Positions 7,876 to 14,977 of a DNA stretch of 64,000 nucleotides are shown piece after piece. The position numbers were made by a program, and so were the translations under genes. The stretch is from NCBI GenBank assembly GCA_963835055.1, contig CAWIDU010000001.1:496001-560000 (forward strand), read 5' to 3'. This DNA comes from CAWIDU01 sp963835055 (GTDB lineage Bacteria; Patescibacteriota; Saccharimonadia; Saccharimonadales; UBA4665). Below the pieces are notes generated by a model. The model had not been told where the DNA came from and searched no databases. It was given only the letters and a program-made list of their open reading frames with translations. The number at the start of each line of letters is the position of its first letter. Position 1 is the first letter of the stretch.

Positions 7876-8478
7876 ATGGAGAGACGATCTCGTAGGCGTA
7901 GGCTCGACCGCATTGAAGCCGGTGGCATTGTCAGTCTCGCCGCGCTAATTGCGACTATATTAATTGCTAGCAGACAAGGGAGCCACGGTGCTTTGAATCC
8001 TGATACCAAAAGTGTTGAATCTAAGCTACGCACTGGAGCGGTGGGCTTGGGCGGACTAGCCTTGACCGGGATTTCTAAGAAGCCTTCGGGATTAGAAATC
8101 TCACCCTGGGGCAGTCACACTGGCCGCGACAAACTAGTCTTCATGAGCTTTAATCAAAATGATGGGTTTGTAGTTAAATTAGTGCTTAAAGATGATCGCA
8201 ACACACAATATGAACCTGCCTCAATCAGCTATTTTGAAGTCAAAGAAAGTGATAATCGCACCGGCGCCGAGCGTGATATCGCTATTTCGCCTCGAGTCTT
8301 CGGCAACGGCGGGGTTATTTGGCACGCTCATGACCTAGGCATGGGGAACCATGAATTTATTAACCAGGGTGGCATCCGGAGCAGCGGCAATGTTGAACAA
8401 GCTGAAAGTCTAGTTGGTCACGCTAAGACTTTATTGCTAACAGCGTTATCGGCCACAGCCATCAGCCCTGATAGCTAA
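7876..8478 (+). CDS. Hypothetical single-pass membrane protein
   Basis: 200 residues. A strongly basic start (ERRSRRRRLDR) precedes one transmembrane helix (about 17-32), and the rest is probably extracytoplasmic. The segment DNRTGAERDIAISPRVFGNGGVIW contains no motif I recognise. It ends convergently with the minus-strand gene at 8462-8809, overlapping by 17 nt. Confidence 0.6.
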   Translation: MERRSRRRRLDRIEAGGIVSLAALIATILIASRQGSHGALNPDTKSVESKLRTGAVGLGGLALTGISKKPSGLEISPWGSHTGRDKLVFMSFNQNDGFVVKLVLKDDRNTQYEPASISYFEVKESDNRTGAERDIAISPRVFGNGGVIWHAHDLGMGNHEFINQGGIRSSGNVEQAESLVGHAKTLLLTALSATAISPDS

Positions 8479-8809
8479 CGGTGGGCTGCTCGAGTTCCAC
8501 TTCGGCCGCCGGCAACGCCAGCTCGCCAACTGCTTGAATACTGACTGATGGGTCAGCGCCTGTCGATGACTCGATTTGCGTTTCCGGGTCGACTGATCGG
8601 GCAGCTCTAAATGCCCCCAACAGCCCACGATCACCGGACCAGAGGCGTATTTTTTCGCGACGCGTAAAGTTATCGGGCAACTTGCCTCCGCGCGCATGAC
8701 GGTAGGGAGGTATAGGCCGGATGCCGCTGAGTTCAGTGCTTTCGCCTAGGTGCCCGAAAAGCTCCTCGGACTGCGCATACCTAAGCCCGTTGAATCGATA
8801 AGTCGCCAT
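8462..8809 (-). CDS. Hypothetical protein
   Basis: 115 residues on the minus strand. There is no membrane segment and no family I recognise; the first half is basic and aromatic, the second acidic. The call rests mainly on a good promoter 3 nt from its expected transcript start and on its filling a space that would otherwise be empty between two plus-strand genes. Confidence 0.5.
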   Translation of the reverse strand: MATYRFNGLRYAQSEELFGHLGESTELSGIRPIPPYRHARGGKLPDNFTRREKIRLWSGDRGLLGAFRAARSVDPETQIESSTGADPSVSIQAVGELALPAAEVELEQPTVSYQG

Positions 8810-8818
8810 TTGGCGCTC

Positions 8819-8847
8819 AATATATCACCGTTATAGCGTTCTGTAAA
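8819..8847 (-). promoter_or_regulatory. Promoter for the minus-strand gene at 8809
   Basis: On the minus strand TTTACA and TATATT are 17 nt apart, and the -10 ends 9 nt before the ATG at 8809. This near-consensus promoter supports that gene as real. Confidence 0.6.
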
Positions 8848-8922
8848 GCCTGTGGACGGGGCTATGGATTTTTTTACAATAGCGGCCTATACTCCTCACT
8901 ATAAGTAATAGGGGGAACGAAG

Positions 8923-9342
8923 ATGGATGTTCAAGTCAATCTTCTGGGTGTCTTGGTAGCGGGCTTGTCGAGCATGGTGATTGGTACTTTCTATTATGCT
9001 GACTCGGCCTTCGGCAGCGAATGGATGAAACTAGCGAAGATCGACAAGAAACACTTCCAGAAGCAGATGCCGCGGCTGATGCCTTGGATTTTTGTCGGCG
9101 CTTTGGTGACAGCCTACGTCGTGGCTTACTTCGCTTTCCTGTACCACAGTTTCTTCGGCGATAGCTGGTTGGCGGCCAGCCTGTCAACTTCTCTGATCTT
9201 ATGGCTCGGCCTGTCGGCGACGACGCTGTTCATCCATGACGCCATGGACCAACGCCGCCGAATGCTGACGGTTATTTCGATGGCCAACCGACTATTGTCG
9301 CTGCTGGCCATGGGCGCCATCATCGGCCTGATACATCCCTGA
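8923..9342 (+). CDS. DUF1761 family membrane protein
   Basis: 139 residues with four predicted transmembrane helices. The start VNLLGVLVAGLSSMVIGTFYY followed by FGSEWMKLAKID fits DUF1761, a family of small integral membrane proteins of unknown function. ATG 8923 is preceded by GGGGG at 8911-8915, so it appears to use a ribosome-binding site and a true leader, unlike its neighbours. Confidence 0.7.
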   Translation: MDVQVNLLGVLVAGLSSMVIGTFYYADSAFGSEWMKLAKIDKKHFQKQMPRLMPWIFVGALVTAYVVAYFAFLYHSFFGDSWLAASLSTSLILWLGLSATTLFIHDAMDQRRRMLTVISMANRLLSLLAMGAIIGLIHP

Positions 9343-9385
9343 GTCTCGAGACATTAAATAATTCTTAAATTTCGTCACAAAAAAA

Positions 9386-9415
9386 TTGACAGGCTGCTAG
9401 GCGCGGTTTCATGAT
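9386..9415 (+). promoter_or_regulatory. Promoter for the TasA-like gene
   Basis: A perfect TTGACA is followed after 18 nt by CATGAT (4 of 6 matches). The -10 box lies inside the inverted repeat at 9407-9445. Confidence 0.5.
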
Positions 9416-9445
9416 GAAGGCCACTAATAGGAGGCCTTCATGAAA
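9407..9445 (+). promoter_or_regulatory. Inverted repeat enclosing the Shine-Dalgarno site and start codon
   Basis: A 9-bp perfect arm, ATGAAGGCC (9414-9422), pairs with GGCCTTCAT (9433-9441). The arms extend to 13 bp if a 3-nt bulge is allowed (9407-9422 with 9433-9445). AGGAGG (9429-9434) sits in the loop and stem, and the start codon lies in the right arm, so in RNA the hairpin would hide both. As DNA it could instead be an operator, since it also covers the -10 box. Confidence 0.45.
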
Positions 9446-10018
9446 CGAAAACGCAACCTTCGTGCCCTGGCGCGGGCTATTATGGCGGTCACGGCCGTGG
9501 TCATCATTGCTGGCGGCGTCACTTATGCCGCGCTGCAAAGCCAGCCGGTCAAACTGACTGGCAACACCATCGAAACGACCACCGCCGGCCTGGCGCTCAG
9601 CACTGACGACCTCAGCTTCGGCAGCACGCACGCCGGCTTCGATTTCAACAGCCTAGTGCCCGGCGCCCAATCCGGTCAAAGCTATAGGTTCTATCTGAAA
9701 AACAACGGCGGCGCACCACTGGCCTTGCGTTTCAGCGTTTCCAGCACACCACTCAATCCCAACAACGTTGATCTCAGCAAAGTGCATGTTACCTTGACAC
9801 CCGACAGTTCTCACCAAGCGGAGAGCTTCACCATGCAAAACTTGGTGACGGCCAATAGCACCGGTGGCCTAGTCGTGAGCGATCCGGCCGAGCTGTATTT
9901 CGGCAATACCGCCGGCTTCACTATGCAAGTCGCCATGGACGCTGACGCCATTAGCGGCAACACCGCCAGCCTCAGCAATATCGATTTCGCTTTCGTCGGC
10001 CTAGCCCAAGTTAACTAG
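9440..10018 (+). CDS. TasA/CalY-like secreted surface protein
   Basis: 192 residues. The N-terminus has a basic patch and a hydrophobic stretch ending GGVTYAAL, the style of SipW-dependent signal peptides in Bacillus TasA and CalY. The mature part begins with a strand-rich region and has the family pattern LVPGAQSGQSYRFYLKNNG, in which a mature domain describes strength of attachment to neighbours in fibres. It may form surface fibres or coat protein. A strong AGGAGG site precedes the start. A signal-peptidase-like gene follows after 2 nt, as in tasA-sipW operons, but that protein looks inactive. Confidence 0.65.
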   Translation: MKRKRNLRALARAIMAVTAVVIIAGGVTYAALQSQPVKLTGNTIETTTAGLALSTDDLSFGSTHAGFDFNSLVPGAQSGQSYRFYLKNNGGAPLALRFSVSSTPLNPNNVDLSKVHVTLTPDSSHQAESFTMQNLVTANSTGGLVVSDPAELYFGNTAGFTMQVAMDADAISGNTASLSNIDFAFVGLAQVN

Positions 10019-10020
10019 CT

Positions 10021-10491
10021 ATGAAAACTGTCTGGCTGCTAGCACTGCTGGCGCTGACCCTGAGCTGGGTTTGGCTGATAAGGCAGGGCGGTTGGCTGCT
10101 GCCAGTTACTACGGCTGACATGTCCCCGGCCATTCCTGCCCGCGCGGCCGTCATCGTCACACCATCGCGGTTCGGCAGTCTGGCAATTGGCGACATCATC
10201 GCCTACCAGCAGGCCGGCGATCTGATGTTTGGGCGCCTGGTGCGAGCCGGCAGTCAGCTGACAGTTCGCGGTGACAACCGGGCTAACGCCGGAATTGACA
10301 CTCTCGAACCTGATCAGGTGGTGGGGCGAGTGAACGCCGTTTTACCTGATCTCGGTCCGGTACTCCAGGCCTTGCACCAACCGCTGGTCCTATTGCCGCT
10401 GGTTTACTTACCGGCGCTGGCCGTTATCGGCCGCGAAATCGGTTGTCTAGCCACCGTCTACCGCCAGCCGGATTATCGTTTCTTCGGCTAG
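10021..10491 (+). CDS. Signal peptidase I homologue lacking the catalytic residues
   Basis: 156 residues: N-terminal transmembrane helix, an S26-family core and a second hydrophobic segment near the C-terminus. The fold is recognisable from GDIIAY, TVRGDNRANAGID and QVVGRV. Where active enzymes have Ser-Met-x-Pro the sequence is ADMSPAIP, putting Asp33 at the nucleophile. Where Lys or His should be, it reads MFGRLV, with Gly71. It is thus probably not a peptidase. Its position after a TasA-like gene suggests a binding or assembly role for that protein (inference). Confidence 0.65.
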   Translation: MKTVWLLALLALTLSWVWLIRQGGWLLPVTTADMSPAIPARAAVIVTPSRFGSLAIGDIIAYQQAGDLMFGRLVRAGSQLTVRGDNRANAGIDTLEPDQVVGRVNAVLPDLGPVLQALHQPLVLLPLVYLPALAVIGREIGCLATVYRQPDYRFFG

Positions 10492-10495
10492 CAAG

Positions 10496-10504
10496 TGTTA
10501 GACT
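10496..10504 (+). promoter_or_regulatory. Extended -10 promoter for the NYN gene, predicted leaderless
   Basis: TGT followed by TAGACT ends 6 nt before ATG 10511. A GGAGG touching the start codon is too close to serve as a ribosome-binding site. Confidence 0.45.
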
Positions 10505-10510
10505 GGAGGT

Positions 10511-11074
10511 ATGGCCCGCAATCCGAAACAGCTCGGCAACTACGCTTTTATCGATAGTCAGAACCTGAATCTCGGTACGCAGCGCGTCGGCTGGAAAGTC
10601 GACTGGCGCAAATTTCGCCGTTATCTGGCCGACAAACATAACGTCAGCCAAGCCTACATGTTCATCGGCTACATGGTCGACAACGAGTCGCTGTATGAAT
10701 ACATGTACGAGCTCGGTTTCCTGGTGGTCCTCAAGCCAACCGTCGATGTCACTAGCAAACCCTCCTTAACAGAGGAAGAAGCGGCCGCCAAAAAAGTTGT
10801 CGAAAAAGAAAAGCCCCAGGTCAAGGGCAACGTCGACGCCGAAATGGTGCTCTACGCCATCAAGGAAATGCCCAACTACGACCAGGCCATCCTGGTCAGC
10901 GGCGACGGCGACTTTTTCAGCCTGGCCGAATACTTGGAGCAACAGGGCAAACTGTCCTACATCCTGGCGCCGAACTGGCAATATTCTAGCTTATTGAAAC
11001 CTTTCGAAAAGAAGATTATCCGTCTCGACCAACAGCGCCGCCAACTGGCCTACCACGACCGCAAGAAGAAATAA
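10511..11074 (+). CDS. NYN-domain (LabA/DUF88) putative ribonuclease
   Basis: 187 residues of the PIN-like NYN fold. Acidic active-site positions are all visible: AFIDSQNL near the start, KGNVDAEMVL in the middle and LVSGDGDF near residue 135. A Glu/Lys-rich loop (SLTEEEAAAKKVVEKEK) is inserted before the second motif. Family members are predicted metal-dependent RNases acting on RNA turnover; no partner is coded nearby. The basic C-terminus could bind RNA. Confidence 0.8.
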   Translation: MARNPKQLGNYAFIDSQNLNLGTQRVGWKVDWRKFRRYLADKHNVSQAYMFIGYMVDNESLYEYMYELGFLVVLKPTVDVTSKPSLTEEEAAAKKVVEKEKPQVKGNVDAEMVLYAIKEMPNYDQAILVSGDGDFFSLAEYLEQQGKLSYILAPNWQYSSLLKPFEKKIIRLDQQRRQLAYHDRKKK

Positions 11075-11095
11075 GACTTTAGAGGAGGTGAAACA

Positions 11096-11830
11096 ATGGC
11101 AACGTCAAAAACGTGGGACTTCTCGGGCCTGAGCGCCCTATATTTCAACGGCACACTGACCAAATCGCCGGCGCCCAGCCACACTGAGCGCTTAATCAAA
11201 ATCAGCACCGGCATCATGGAGAAGCACGGCGTCAAGACCGAGGTTATTCGGACGCTCGACCATCCGGACATTGCCACCGGCACCTGGCCGGACATGCGCG
11301 AGCACGGCTGGAAAGTCGACGGCTGGCCAGCTATATATAAGAAGGTTCAAGCCGCCGATATCCTAGTCCTGGCCGGTCCAATCTGGCTCGGTGACAACAG
11401 CAGCCAAACCAAGAAGGTCATCGAGCGCCTTTACGCTTGTAGCAGCCTGTTGAACGACGACGGCCAGTACGCCTTTTACGGCAAGGCCGGCGGCTGCCTG
11501 ATCACCGGCAACGAAGACGGCATCAAGCACTGTGCCATGAATATCCTCTACAGCCTGCAACACCTCGGCTACACCATCCCGCCGCAGGCCGACGCCGGCT
11601 GGATCGGCGAGGCCGGCCCCGGTCCGAGTTATGGCGACCCGCGCGACGACGGCGGCCGCGAGGGCTTCGACAACGATTTCACCAACCGCAACACGACTTT
11701 CATGACCTGGAACCTGATGCACCTGGCCAAGATGCTGAAGGCTAATGGCGGCATTCCGGCCCAAGGAAACCAACGCAGCCAGTGGGACGCCGGCAGTCGT
11801 TTCGACTTCGACAATCCCGAATATCGCTAA
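11096..11830 (+). CDS. Flavodoxin-fold NAD(P)H-dependent oxidoreductase
   Basis: 244 residues. A flavodoxin-like fold is suggested by ALYFNGTL at strand 1, ADILVLAGPIWLGDNSSQTKKVIERL at the flavin-binding loop, and the following YGKAGGCLITGNEDG, as in FMN-dependent NADPH reductases. The C-terminal third is an extension with acidic and aromatic residues. It has one of the best ribosome-binding sites in the window, AGAGGAGGTG (11081-11090), 5 nt before ATG. It probably shares a transcript with the NYN gene 21 nt upstream. Confidence 0.75.
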   Translation: MATSKTWDFSGLSALYFNGTLTKSPAPSHTERLIKISTGIMEKHGVKTEVIRTLDHPDIATGTWPDMREHGWKVDGWPAIYKKVQAADILVLAGPIWLGDNSSQTKKVIERLYACSSLLNDDGQYAFYGKAGGCLITGNEDGIKHCAMNILYSLQHLGYTIPPQADAGWIGEAGPGPSYGDPRDDGGREGFDNDFTNRNTTFMTWNLMHLAKMLKANGGIPAQGNQRSQWDAGSRFDFDNPEYR

Positions 11831-11847
11831 ACTACTTCAATATATAC

Positions 11848-11876
11848 TTGACAAAATCTGTAAAATTGGTTATGCT
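11848..11876 (+). promoter_or_regulatory. Strong promoter for the gene at 11887
   Basis: Perfect TTGACA, 17-nt spacer, TATGCT. The -10 ends 10 nt before ATG 11887, so the leader is only a few bases. Confidence 0.65.
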
Positions 11877-11886
11877 TACAGATGTA

Positions 11887-12168
11887 ATGTCCCAAAACAA
11901 AAATACGCTCACTACTGTAGATCATCTAGCACAGTTGGCTCAGCAAGCCGGTATTATGCTTATGGCCGGGGCTGCCACCGTTGGTATGCTGGAACCTTCA
12001 GCCCACGATGACCGGCGAATCGTGGTACCTAACCAGCCGACTTTTGCTTTTGCCAACGAGGACGAAGAGCTAAATAATCCGATCCGCAACGAGCGGGAAG
12101 ACGTAAGTTCGCAGTATGTCAGTTACAGCGAAACCCAGCGCACCGCCAGCCGTTCCGGCAAAATGTAA
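11887..12168 (+). CDS. Hypothetical small protein
   Basis: 93 residues from ATG 11887. In-frame ATG 11872 lies inside the -10 box and is therefore excluded. A mildly hydrophobic central stretch (AGIMLMAGAATVGML) may be a membrane or amphipathic helix, followed by an acidic and then Ser/Arg-rich tail. I recognise no family. It is close to a second small gene with the same layout, and both end near the division cluster. Confidence 0.55.
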   Translation: MSQNKNTLTTVDHLAQLAQQAGIMLMAGAATVGMLEPSAHDDRRIVVPNQPTFAFANEDEELNNPIRNEREDVSSQYVSYSETQRTASRSGKM

Positions 12169-12173
12169 TAAGC

Positions 12174-12202
12174 TTGACCATTAACATAATATATGATAGT
12201 AT
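12174..12202 (+). promoter_or_regulatory. Promoter for the gene at 12209, predicted leaderless
   Basis: TTGACC, 17-nt spacer, TAGTAT; the -10 ends 6 nt before ATG 12209. Expected transcript start coincides with the start codon. Confidence 0.5.
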
Positions 12203-12208
12203 AAAGAC

Positions 12209-12649
12209 ATGCATTCAAAACACGATTTATATATAGCCAGTTCCAGAGATACCGTCGAACCGGCTGGCCCAGACCTTCCAAAGCACACTGGAAAGGTAGC
12301 GGGTGCCGCCGGAGCGTTAATCGCAGCGGCCCTTATTGCTTTGCCCAAACCATCCGCTGCACGCGATAAAGCACCAAGTTCCCCATATACCATGAGGCAG
12401 CTCGGGGAATTACCGCAACGGTCGTTCACCATCAAAACTAGCGAAGGCGCTTGGAACGCCGTCAAGGCTGTGGACCCCAATGCCATACGGACTAATGACG
12501 CTCTGACCAACCAACTAGAAGGTTATGTCCAAGCCCAAGTTCCGGAAGGGCAGGGCGGTGAACTAGTGGCGGGCGAAAAGGTAGAAGTACCTGATGTTCC
12601 GCCGACCCCAACCGATCCTCGCACCCATATTCTTCCGCCGCCACGCTAA
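12209..12649 (+). CDS. Hypothetical membrane-anchored or secreted protein
   Basis: 146 residues. A hydrophobic Ala/Gly-rich segment at about 30-47 (VAGAAGALIAAALIAL) follows a polar N-terminus and could anchor or export the rest. The remainder (GAWNAVKAVDPN, then TNQLEGYVQAQ and a VEVPDVPP tail) is reminiscent of small extracytoplasmic domains such as LysM but too divergent to name. A strong hairpin lies 21 nt after the stop. Confidence 0.55.
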   Translation: MHSKHDLYIASSRDTVEPAGPDLPKHTGKVAGAAGALIAAALIALPKPSAARDKAPSSPYTMRQLGELPQRSFTIKTSEGAWNAVKAVDPNAIRTNDALTNQLEGYVQAQVPEGQGGELVAGEKVEVPDVPPTPTDPRTHILPPPR

Positions 12650-12670
12650 AAACCTAAGTTTAAAATTTCA

Positions 12671-12701
12671 CTAGCGCCCAGTCCCTCCGACTGGGCGCTA
12701 G
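12671..12701 (+). terminator. 13-bp perfect hairpin after the gene at 12209
   Basis: CTAGCGCCCAGTC pairs with GACTGGGCGCTAG around a CCTCC loop. No T-tract follows, so it may be a weak terminator, a processing site or an RNA-stabilising end that insulates the mraZ operon. Confidence 0.5.
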
Positions 12702-12744
12702 ATGTTGTGTGGTGGTGCGAAAACTGTGGAAAAGTGTAGAGCGG

Positions 12745-12821
12745 TGGGTTAATTTCTCTTATAAATAGCTTGCGTGGGGGTCATTGTGGGTAGTACACTC
12801 ATGGCAGTGGGTAAAGTTGGT
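12745..12821 (+). promoter_or_regulatory. Repeated TGGG motifs upstream of mraZ (possible MraZ operator)
   Basis: TGGGT or TGGGG occurs at 12745, 12775, 12787 and 12808, with TTGGT at 12817. MraZ of E. coli and mollicutes binds direct TGGGN repeats near its own promoter. The spacing here is irregular apart from the last pair (about 10 nt), so this is a suggestion only. Confidence 0.35.
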
Positions 12822-12879
12822 AGAGCAAAATAGTTTACCAATCAAAAATCAAAAACCACTAGTAGCTTAAAGGATACCA

Positions 12880-13248
12880 ATGGCCACGGTAGACTACTTC
12901 GAACGTAAGCTGGACGACAAGCGACGGTTAACCATACCGCCGGAATTGCGCCACAAGTTTGCGAGCGGAGCGGTTGTCACCCGTGGCTTCGGCGAGTACC
13001 TGCACCTATACCCAAAAGATGTGTGGGATCAACTAGTCGAACCGGAATTAGCCGGCAGTATCCTCGACGAGCGGATAGCTGATCTGAATGTCCGTTTCCG
13101 AATGGGCAAGATCGAGCTTTCGCCCGACGGCAAACAGGGACGTATCACCCTTGAGCAGCACCTGCTCGATTACGCCGGCATCGGCCGGGACGTGGTGGTC
13201 GTCGGTGTTGGCAGCTATTGGCGCATCATGGCTCCGGCCAAAAGCTAG
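12880..13248 (+). CDS. mraZ: Transcriptional regulator MraZ
   Basis: 122 residues with two AbrB-like swapped-hairpin halves: FERKLDDKRRLTIPPELRHKF at the N-terminus and QGRITLEQHLLDYAGI in the second half, each with the DxxGR/RL-type core. MraZ is the usual first gene of the division and cell-wall cluster and represses it. Here it is separated from rsmH by about 290 nt, so the two may be transcribed or processed separately. Confidence 0.9.
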   Translation: MATVDYFERKLDDKRRLTIPPELRHKFASGAVVTRGFGEYLHLYPKDVWDQLVEPELAGSILDERIADLNVRFRMGKIELSPDGKQGRITLEQHLLDYAGIGRDVVVVGVGSYWRIMAPAKS

Positions 13249-13539
13249 GCGCCGTACCTTAACAATTAGGACGATAGATGACAGCGGGCAGCTTGCGCCG
13301 GGACGCAGGCCATAAGGTAAATCCTCGAGGTCAGCTATTCGGTAGTCAACAAGTGGAACTAGATAGGCAACCACTCTAAAAAACTCGCACCTTCTTCAAA
13401 AACACCTCCCAAAACTCCACCTCACACATAAGTCTCTCAACTCAAACTCTGACTTCGGCGAAATGCAATCCTTTACGATTTGCTTAGGTCAAACAAAAAC
13501 AAAAACTCCAAAAAAAACAAAAAGTTGATTACCGATTAG
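13249..13539 (+). other. Long mraZ-rsmH intergenic region
   Basis: 290 nt with no convincing gene. The first half is mixed sequence with modest pairing potential; the second half is strikingly rich in A and C with few G (for example AAAACAAAAACAAAAACTCC), like the unstructured spacer before ftsL. It probably forms a long unstructured leader for rsmH. A small RNA cannot be excluded. Confidence 0.4.
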
Positions 13540-14499
13540 GTGACCTTGTCAAAACAAAAACAAAAAAAGATGCCCCACCAAGCAAACCATCATCAGAAGA
13601 CGCTGCATACCCCGGTCATGTTGGACGAAGTACTTCGGTACCTCGACCCACAAACCGGTGACAGCTACCTGGATCTAACTGCCGGTTACGGCGGTCACGC
13701 CAGCGCCATACTGGCAGCCATTGGCCCGGCTGACAGCGTGCTGGTCGACCGCGATGCCGCGGCTACCCAGGAGCTGGACAAGCTTTTCGGCAATCAAGCC
13801 GAAGTGCTGCAGCAAGACTTTCTGACCGCCAGCCGCGACCTACTAGCCAGCGGCCGACAATTTGACCTGATTTTGGCCGATTTGGGGGTATCGTCACCGC
13901 ACCTTAGCCAAGCCGATCGCGGCTTCGCCATTCAGACTAACGGTCCGCTCGACATGCGGATGGACCGTAGTCAGAGCTTGAGCGGCGCCACGATTGTCAA
14001 CACCGCCAGTGAAGCCGAGCTGGCCGATATTCTGCAGCGCTATGGCGAAGAGCCTCGGGCGCGGCAGATTGCCAAGGCCATTGTCGCCGCCCGGCCGCTG
14101 ACCACCACTGATCAGCTGGCCGCCATCGCCGCCAGAGCCTGGCCCGGCCACAGCCGTGTCCACCCGGCTACGCGCACCTTTCAAGCGCTGAGAATCGCCG
14201 TCAACGACGAACTCAACCTACTGGAAGGCAGCCTGCCGCTATGGATCCGTTTACTGGCTCCTAGCGGACGAATCGCCGTCATTAGCTTCCATAGCCTCGA
14301 AGACCGCCTGGTCAAGCAGGCTTTCGCGGAAGCGGCCGGCGGGGGTTACGACGCCGAACTGCGGCTGTTGACCAAAACTCCGGCCACCGCCGGATCACCA
14401 GAAATTGTCCTTAATCCGCGTGCCCGCAGCGCCAAGTTGCGAGCCGCCGTGAAAATAAACAACCAGAAAGGGGACGCTACTTATGCCGATCCAGGTTAA
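13540..14499 (+). CDS. rsmH: 16S rRNA m4C1402 methyltransferase
   Basis: 319 residues from GTG 13540; ATG 13570 gives a 309-residue form and is equally possible because neither has a clear ribosome-binding site. Family signatures: HTPVMLDEVLRYL, the SAM loop DLTAGYGGHASAIL, DLILADLGVSSPHLSQADRGF, LDMRMD, and near the end VISFHSLEDRLVKQAF. It N4-methylates C1402 of 16S rRNA. Its place between mraZ and ftsL is the canonical division-cluster order. Confidence 0.95.
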   Translation: MTLSKQKQKKMPHQANHHQKTLHTPVMLDEVLRYLDPQTGDSYLDLTAGYGGHASAILAAIGPADSVLVDRDAAATQELDKLFGNQAEVLQQDFLTASRDLLASGRQFDLILADLGVSSPHLSQADRGFAIQTNGPLDMRMDRSQSLSGATIVNTASEAELADILQRYGEEPRARQIAKAIVAARPLTTTDQLAAIAARAWPGHSRVHPATRTFQALRIAVNDELNLLEGSLPLWIRLLAPSGRIAVISFHSLEDRLVKQAFAEAAGGGYDAELRLLTKTPATAGSPEIVLNPRARSAKLRAAVKINNQKGDATYADPG

Positions 14500-14542
14500 A
14501 AGCAGCTCCCGCGCCTACAAAGTTCCCGTTCGCGTGATCTAG
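14483..14542 (+). CDS. Possible 19-residue leader peptide
   Basis: ATG 14483 lies 12 nt behind a GAAAGGGG ribosome-binding site, within the last bases of rsmH in another frame. It encodes a short basic peptide (Ser-, Lys-, Arg- and Val-rich) and ends 12 nt before a strong hairpin. A translated upstream peptide followed by a hairpin suggests attenuation of ftsL, but it may be chance. Confidence 0.3.
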   Translation: MPIQVKSSSRAYKVPVRVI

Positions 14543-14554
14543 CAGGCGAAAAGT

Positions 14555-14574
14555 CCGGCCCCGTGAGGGGCCGG
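14555..14574 (+). terminator. Strong GC hairpin between rsmH and ftsL
   Basis: CCGGCCCC pairs with GGGGCCGG around a GTGA tetraloop of GNRA type. No T-tract follows; the next 40 nt are A/C-rich and unpaired. It may be a partial terminator or an mRNA processing barrier inside the operon. Confidence 0.5.
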
Positions 14575-14614
14575 GCACCAAAACCAAAACAAACATAAAC
14601 ATAAAGAAAGACGC

Positions 14615-14962
14615 ATGACATATTCCAGCAGCCTAGCCATGAACCGCAGCCGGTTTTCGGGCCGTAATCAGAACTCGGTGACTTTCCGAGCCCAGGAACG
14701 TACTCTGGGGCCGGTCAGCAATACGATTATCCTGATCGTCCTGGCCTGCTTGCTCGGTTTGCTCTATTTGACGCAGGTGACCAAGACCAACGCTTATGGT
14801 TACCAGATCAACAGCCTGCAACAGCAGCAGAGCCAACTGACCCAGCAGTACGACAACCTCCAGGTCTCGTCCGCCCGTTTGCAATCGCTCAGCCGAGTGC
14901 AGGGTAGCGCCGTGGCCAAGGGCCTAACGCCAGTCTCGCCGAGCGCCACCGTCCAAAATTAA
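14615..14962 (+). CDS. ftsL: Cell division protein FtsL-like
   Basis: 115 residues with the bitopic FtsL/DivIC layout: a polar cytoplasmic N-terminus (1-33), one transmembrane helix (about 34-52), then a Gln-rich coiled coil (INSLQQQQSQLTQQYDNLQ). Sequence is poorly conserved in this family, so the call leans on topology and on its position between rsmH and ftsI. It would form the FtsQ-FtsL-FtsB type complex with the ftsQ product at the end of the cluster. Confidence 0.75.
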   Translation: MTYSSSLAMNRSRFSGRNQNSVTFRAQERTLGPVSNTIILIVLACLLGLLYLTQVTKTNAYGYQINSLQQQQSQLTQQYDNLQVSSARLQSLSRVQGSAVAKGLTPVSPSATVQN

Positions 14963-14977
14963 CGCCAACCCCTTTTG

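Noticed and set aside
12811..12830. Segment GTTGGTAGAGCA resembles a tRNA D arm
   Set aside because: No acceptor, anticodon or T arm can be formed around it; it lies in the mraZ upstream region with TGGG repeats.
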